A DNA stretch of 5,969 nt from Minisyncoccota bacterium (GTDB lineage Bacteria; Patescibacteriota; Microgenomatia; Levybacterales; UBA12049). The stretch covers positions 1 through 5,969 of the forward strand of contig JANWIQ010000016.1 of the NCBI GenBank assembly GCA_025449795.1, written 5' to 3'. Shown piece by piece: positions 5,265 to 5,969 of this stretch; the stretch's first letter is position 1, and each line of letters opens with the position of its first letter. The position numbers and the translations under genes are program-made. Below the pieces are notes generated by a model. The model was not told the origin of the DNA and made no database searches. It was given only the letters and a program-made list of their open reading frames with translations.

Positions 5265-5290
5265 CCCCACTACGCTAAAGCTACGCGGGG
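5265..5290 (+). repeat. short GC-rich inverted/direct repeat in the hup leader
   Basis: CCCC (5265-5268) and GGGG (5287-5290) flank two direct copies of CTACGC separated by TAAAG. The stretch is far more GC-rich than its surroundings and ends 5 nt before the AGGGAGGTGA ribosome binding site. It resembles the CGCTAAAGC class of dispersed palindromic repeats. Hairpin strength beyond the 4-bp outer stem is uncertain. Confidence 0.4.
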
Positions 5291-5294
5291 CGAA

Positions 5295-5303
5295 GGGAGG
5301 TGA
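5295..5303 (+). promoter_or_regulatory. strong Shine-Dalgarno of hup
   Basis: GGGAGGTGA is near-perfectly complementary to the 3' end of 16S rRNA and lies 4-7 nt before the ATG at 5308. It selects this ATG over the in-frame ATG at 5233. It is the only strong ribosome binding site in the window. Confidence 0.85.
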
Positions 5304-5307
5304 CACT

Positions 5308-5580
5308 ATGACCAAAAGAGATTTAATTGAAGTAATTGCAAAAAAAGCAAATCTTACCAATAAAGCATCTAGAGATGCTGTACAAGCATTTTTAAATTCA
5401 GTCCGAGATTCTCTCAAAAGAGGTGAGAAAGTAGTCATAACTGGTTTTGGAACTTTCTCCGTCCGAAAAAGAGCAGCTAGGCCTGGAAGAAATCCAAAGA
5501 CTGGTGCAAAGATTACTATCGCTGCACGAAAAGCTCCTGGATTTACCCCAGGCAAAACCCTAAAAAAAGTTGTTCGATAG
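5308..5580 (+). CDS. hup: HU family DNA-binding protein
   Basis: 90 residues, the standard HU length. HU is a dimeric nucleoid protein that bends DNA with little sequence preference. The N-terminal helices are TKRDLIEVIAKKANLTNKASRDAV; the beta-arm carries the DNABII signature GFGTFSVRKRAARPGRNPKTG (46-66), with the intercalating proline at P63 in RNPKTG; the C-terminus is PGFTPGKTLKKVV. Whether it is HU or IHF-like cannot be decided alone, but a single HU-type copy is most likely. The start is fixed by the strong Shine-Dalgarno; an upstream in-frame ATG at 5233 would add 25 residues that do not match the family. It has its own promoter and long leader, and is followed by a repeat and a terminator. 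Confidence 0.96.
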   Translation: MTKRDLIEVIAKKANLTNKASRDAVQAFLNSVRDSLKRGEKVVITGFGTFSVRKRAARPGRNPKTGAKITIAARKAPGFTPGKTLKKVVR

Positions 5581-5584
5581 TTTT

Positions 5585-5605
5585 ACCCTGAGCTTGTCGA
5601 AGGGT
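5585..5605 (+). repeat. dispersed palindromic repeat after hup
   Basis: CCCTGAGCTTGTCGAAGGG, flanked by A and T, forms an ACCCT/AGGGT stem of 5 bp. This CTGAGCTTGTCGAAGG form is a common dispersed repeat in many bacterial genomes. It starts 4 nt after the hup stop. A variant in opposite orientation lies inside recX (core at 3187-3207). Confidence 0.65.
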
Positions 5606-5608
5606 TCC

Positions 5609-5643
5609 AAAGAGCCTCCTTATTTTATTCAGGGGGCTTTTTG
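5609..5643 (+). terminator. intrinsic terminator of hup
   Basis: AAAGAGCCTCCT (5609-5620) pairs with AGGGGGCTTTTT (5631-5642) as a 12-bp stem with two G-U pairs and a 10-nt loop; the 3' arm itself supplies the T tract. It ends just before the -10 of the ABC ATPase gene and separates the two units. Because the outer stem is A-T, it may also work in the opposite direction. Confidence 0.85.
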
Positions 5644-5644
5644 T

Positions 5645-5650
5645 TATAAT
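5645..5650 (+). promoter_or_regulatory. -10 box of the ABC ATPase gene
   Basis: A perfect TATAAT ends 6 nt before the ATG at 5657. No recognisable -35 lies 16-18 nt upstream, where the terminator loop and 3' arm are. No Shine-Dalgarno is present (only AGAG). It predicts a leaderless message. Confidence 0.6.
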
Positions 5651-5656
5651 AGAGAC

Positions 5657-5969
5657 ATGCCTATTATTTCCGTTAATCATTTATCAAAACACTATAAAGT
5701 CTACAAAAAAGAACCAGGGCTAGCTGGTTCATTGAAATCCCTATTTCATAGGGAATATGAAGTAGTTAAAGCAGTCGACGACATTTCATTTGAAATACAA
5801 GAAGGAGAATTAATTGGTTTTATTGGTCCAAATGGTGCCGGTAAGACAACAACACTCAAAACTCTTTCTGGTCTTTTGTACCCAAGTAGCGGAAAAGTAT
5901 CTGTACTAGGATATACTCCTTTTGAAAGAAAAAATTCGTTTCTGAAGCAAATATCCCTTGTCATGGGGC
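5657..5969 (+). CDS. ABC-2-type transporter ATPase, COG4586-like (5' part, cut by window edge)
   Basis: 104 codons to the right edge. The protein begins MPIISVNHLSKHYKVYKKEP, then GLAGSLKSLFHREYEVVKAV, DDISFEIQEGELIGFIGPNG and AGKTTTLKTLSGLLYPSSGK. Walker A is GPNGAGKTT (57-65). The extra segment between YKVYKKEPG and the VKAVDDISF strand, and the VLGYTPFERKNSFLKQISLVMG stretch, fit the COG4586 ATPases that pair with ABC-2 membrane subunits, often encoded next door. The substrate is unknown; export of lipid, glycan or a drug-like compound would be a guess. The Q-loop glutamine, signature and Walker B motifs lie beyond the window. Confidence 0.9.
   Translation, partial: MPIISVNHLSKHYKVYKKEPGLAGSLKSLFHREYEVVKAVDDISFEIQEGELIGFIGPNGAGKTTTLKTLSGLLYPSSGKVSVLGYTPFERKNSFLKQISLVMG

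Larger units (their letters stand above)
4860..5307. other. gene-free region between rny and hup (448 bp)
   Basis: No convincing coding frame on either strand. It holds the repeat just after rny, a nested inverted repeat (4927-5035), a small TCCTG-CCTT-CAGGA hairpin near 5045-5058, AATTGA-rich A/T sequence (about 5075-5100), a perfect 20-bp palindrome (5100-5119), the probable hup promoter, and a leader of about 135 nt with a strong ribosome binding site. It is the longest non-coding stretch in the window. Confidence 0.75.

Noticed and set aside
4860..5307. CRISPR array or insertion sequence in the gene-free stretch
   Set aside because: No regularly spaced direct repeats and no transposase fragment; only inverted repeats and single short dispersed repeats.
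5229..5555. Minus-strand open frame opposite hup
   Set aside because: Complement of the HU gene, with no start signal and no family resemblance.
5746..5964. Minus-strand open frame opposite the ABC ATPase
   Set aside because: Complement of the conserved Walker A region of a clear ABC gene.

Overview
The window looks like a piece of chromosome from a low-GC bacterium with a compact genome, most likely a member of the Candidate Phyla Radiation (Patescibacteria). That placement is inferred from gene content and style: a SurA_N-type membrane protein with no peptidyl-prolyl isomerase domain, RNase Y next to recA, a COG4586-type ABC ATPase, very short intergenic gaps, and dispersed short palindromic repeats. 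A 16S gene or a marker tree would be needed to confirm it. The standard bacterial code fits throughout. The six complete protein genes stop with TAA or TAG, and none contains an in-frame TGA.

Layout. 1-251 (-): 5' part of a YhbP/pyridoxamine-phosphate-oxidase-like flavin-fold protein that runs off the left edge. 252-332: divergent promoter gap. 333-1073 (+): membrane-anchored SurA N-terminal-domain protein with a lysine/threonine-rich cytoplasmic tail. 1076-1699 (-): UlaG-like metallo-beta-lactamase-fold hydrolase, convergent with the previous gene and separated from it by 2 nt. 1788-1858 (+): tRNA-Pro(GGG). 1949-3046 (+): recA. 3046-3603 (+): recX, overlapping recA by one base and carrying an extra low-complexity segment derived from a palindromic repeat. 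3618-4859 (+): RNase Y without the usual membrane anchor, with its own promoter inside the end of recX. 4860-5307: 448 bp without a gene, rich in inverted repeats and holding the probable hup promoter and long leader. 5308-5580 (+): HU-type DNA-binding protein. 5585-5643: palindromic repeat followed by a strong intrinsic terminator. 5657-5969 (+): start of an ABC-2-type ATPase that runs off the right edge.

How the genes work together. recA and recX form a recombination/repair operon: RecX regulates RecA filaments and is translationally coupled to it. rny (mRNA decay) follows directly but can be transcribed independently. HU is a nucleoid protein with a separate promoter.

The most consistent unusual feature is start architecture. 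Six genes (the YhbP-like gene, the SurA_N gene, the MBL hydrolase, recA, rny and the ABC ATPase) have a TATAAT-like -10 box only 6-10 nt before the start codon and no Shine-Dalgarno sequence, which predicts leaderless mRNAs. Only hup has a strong Shine-Dalgarno and a long leader. No clearly new defence, mobile or biosynthetic system is visible; most of the window is housekeeping. The best leads are the leaderless pattern, the repeat intrusion into recX, the anchor-less RNase Y and the structured hup leader.
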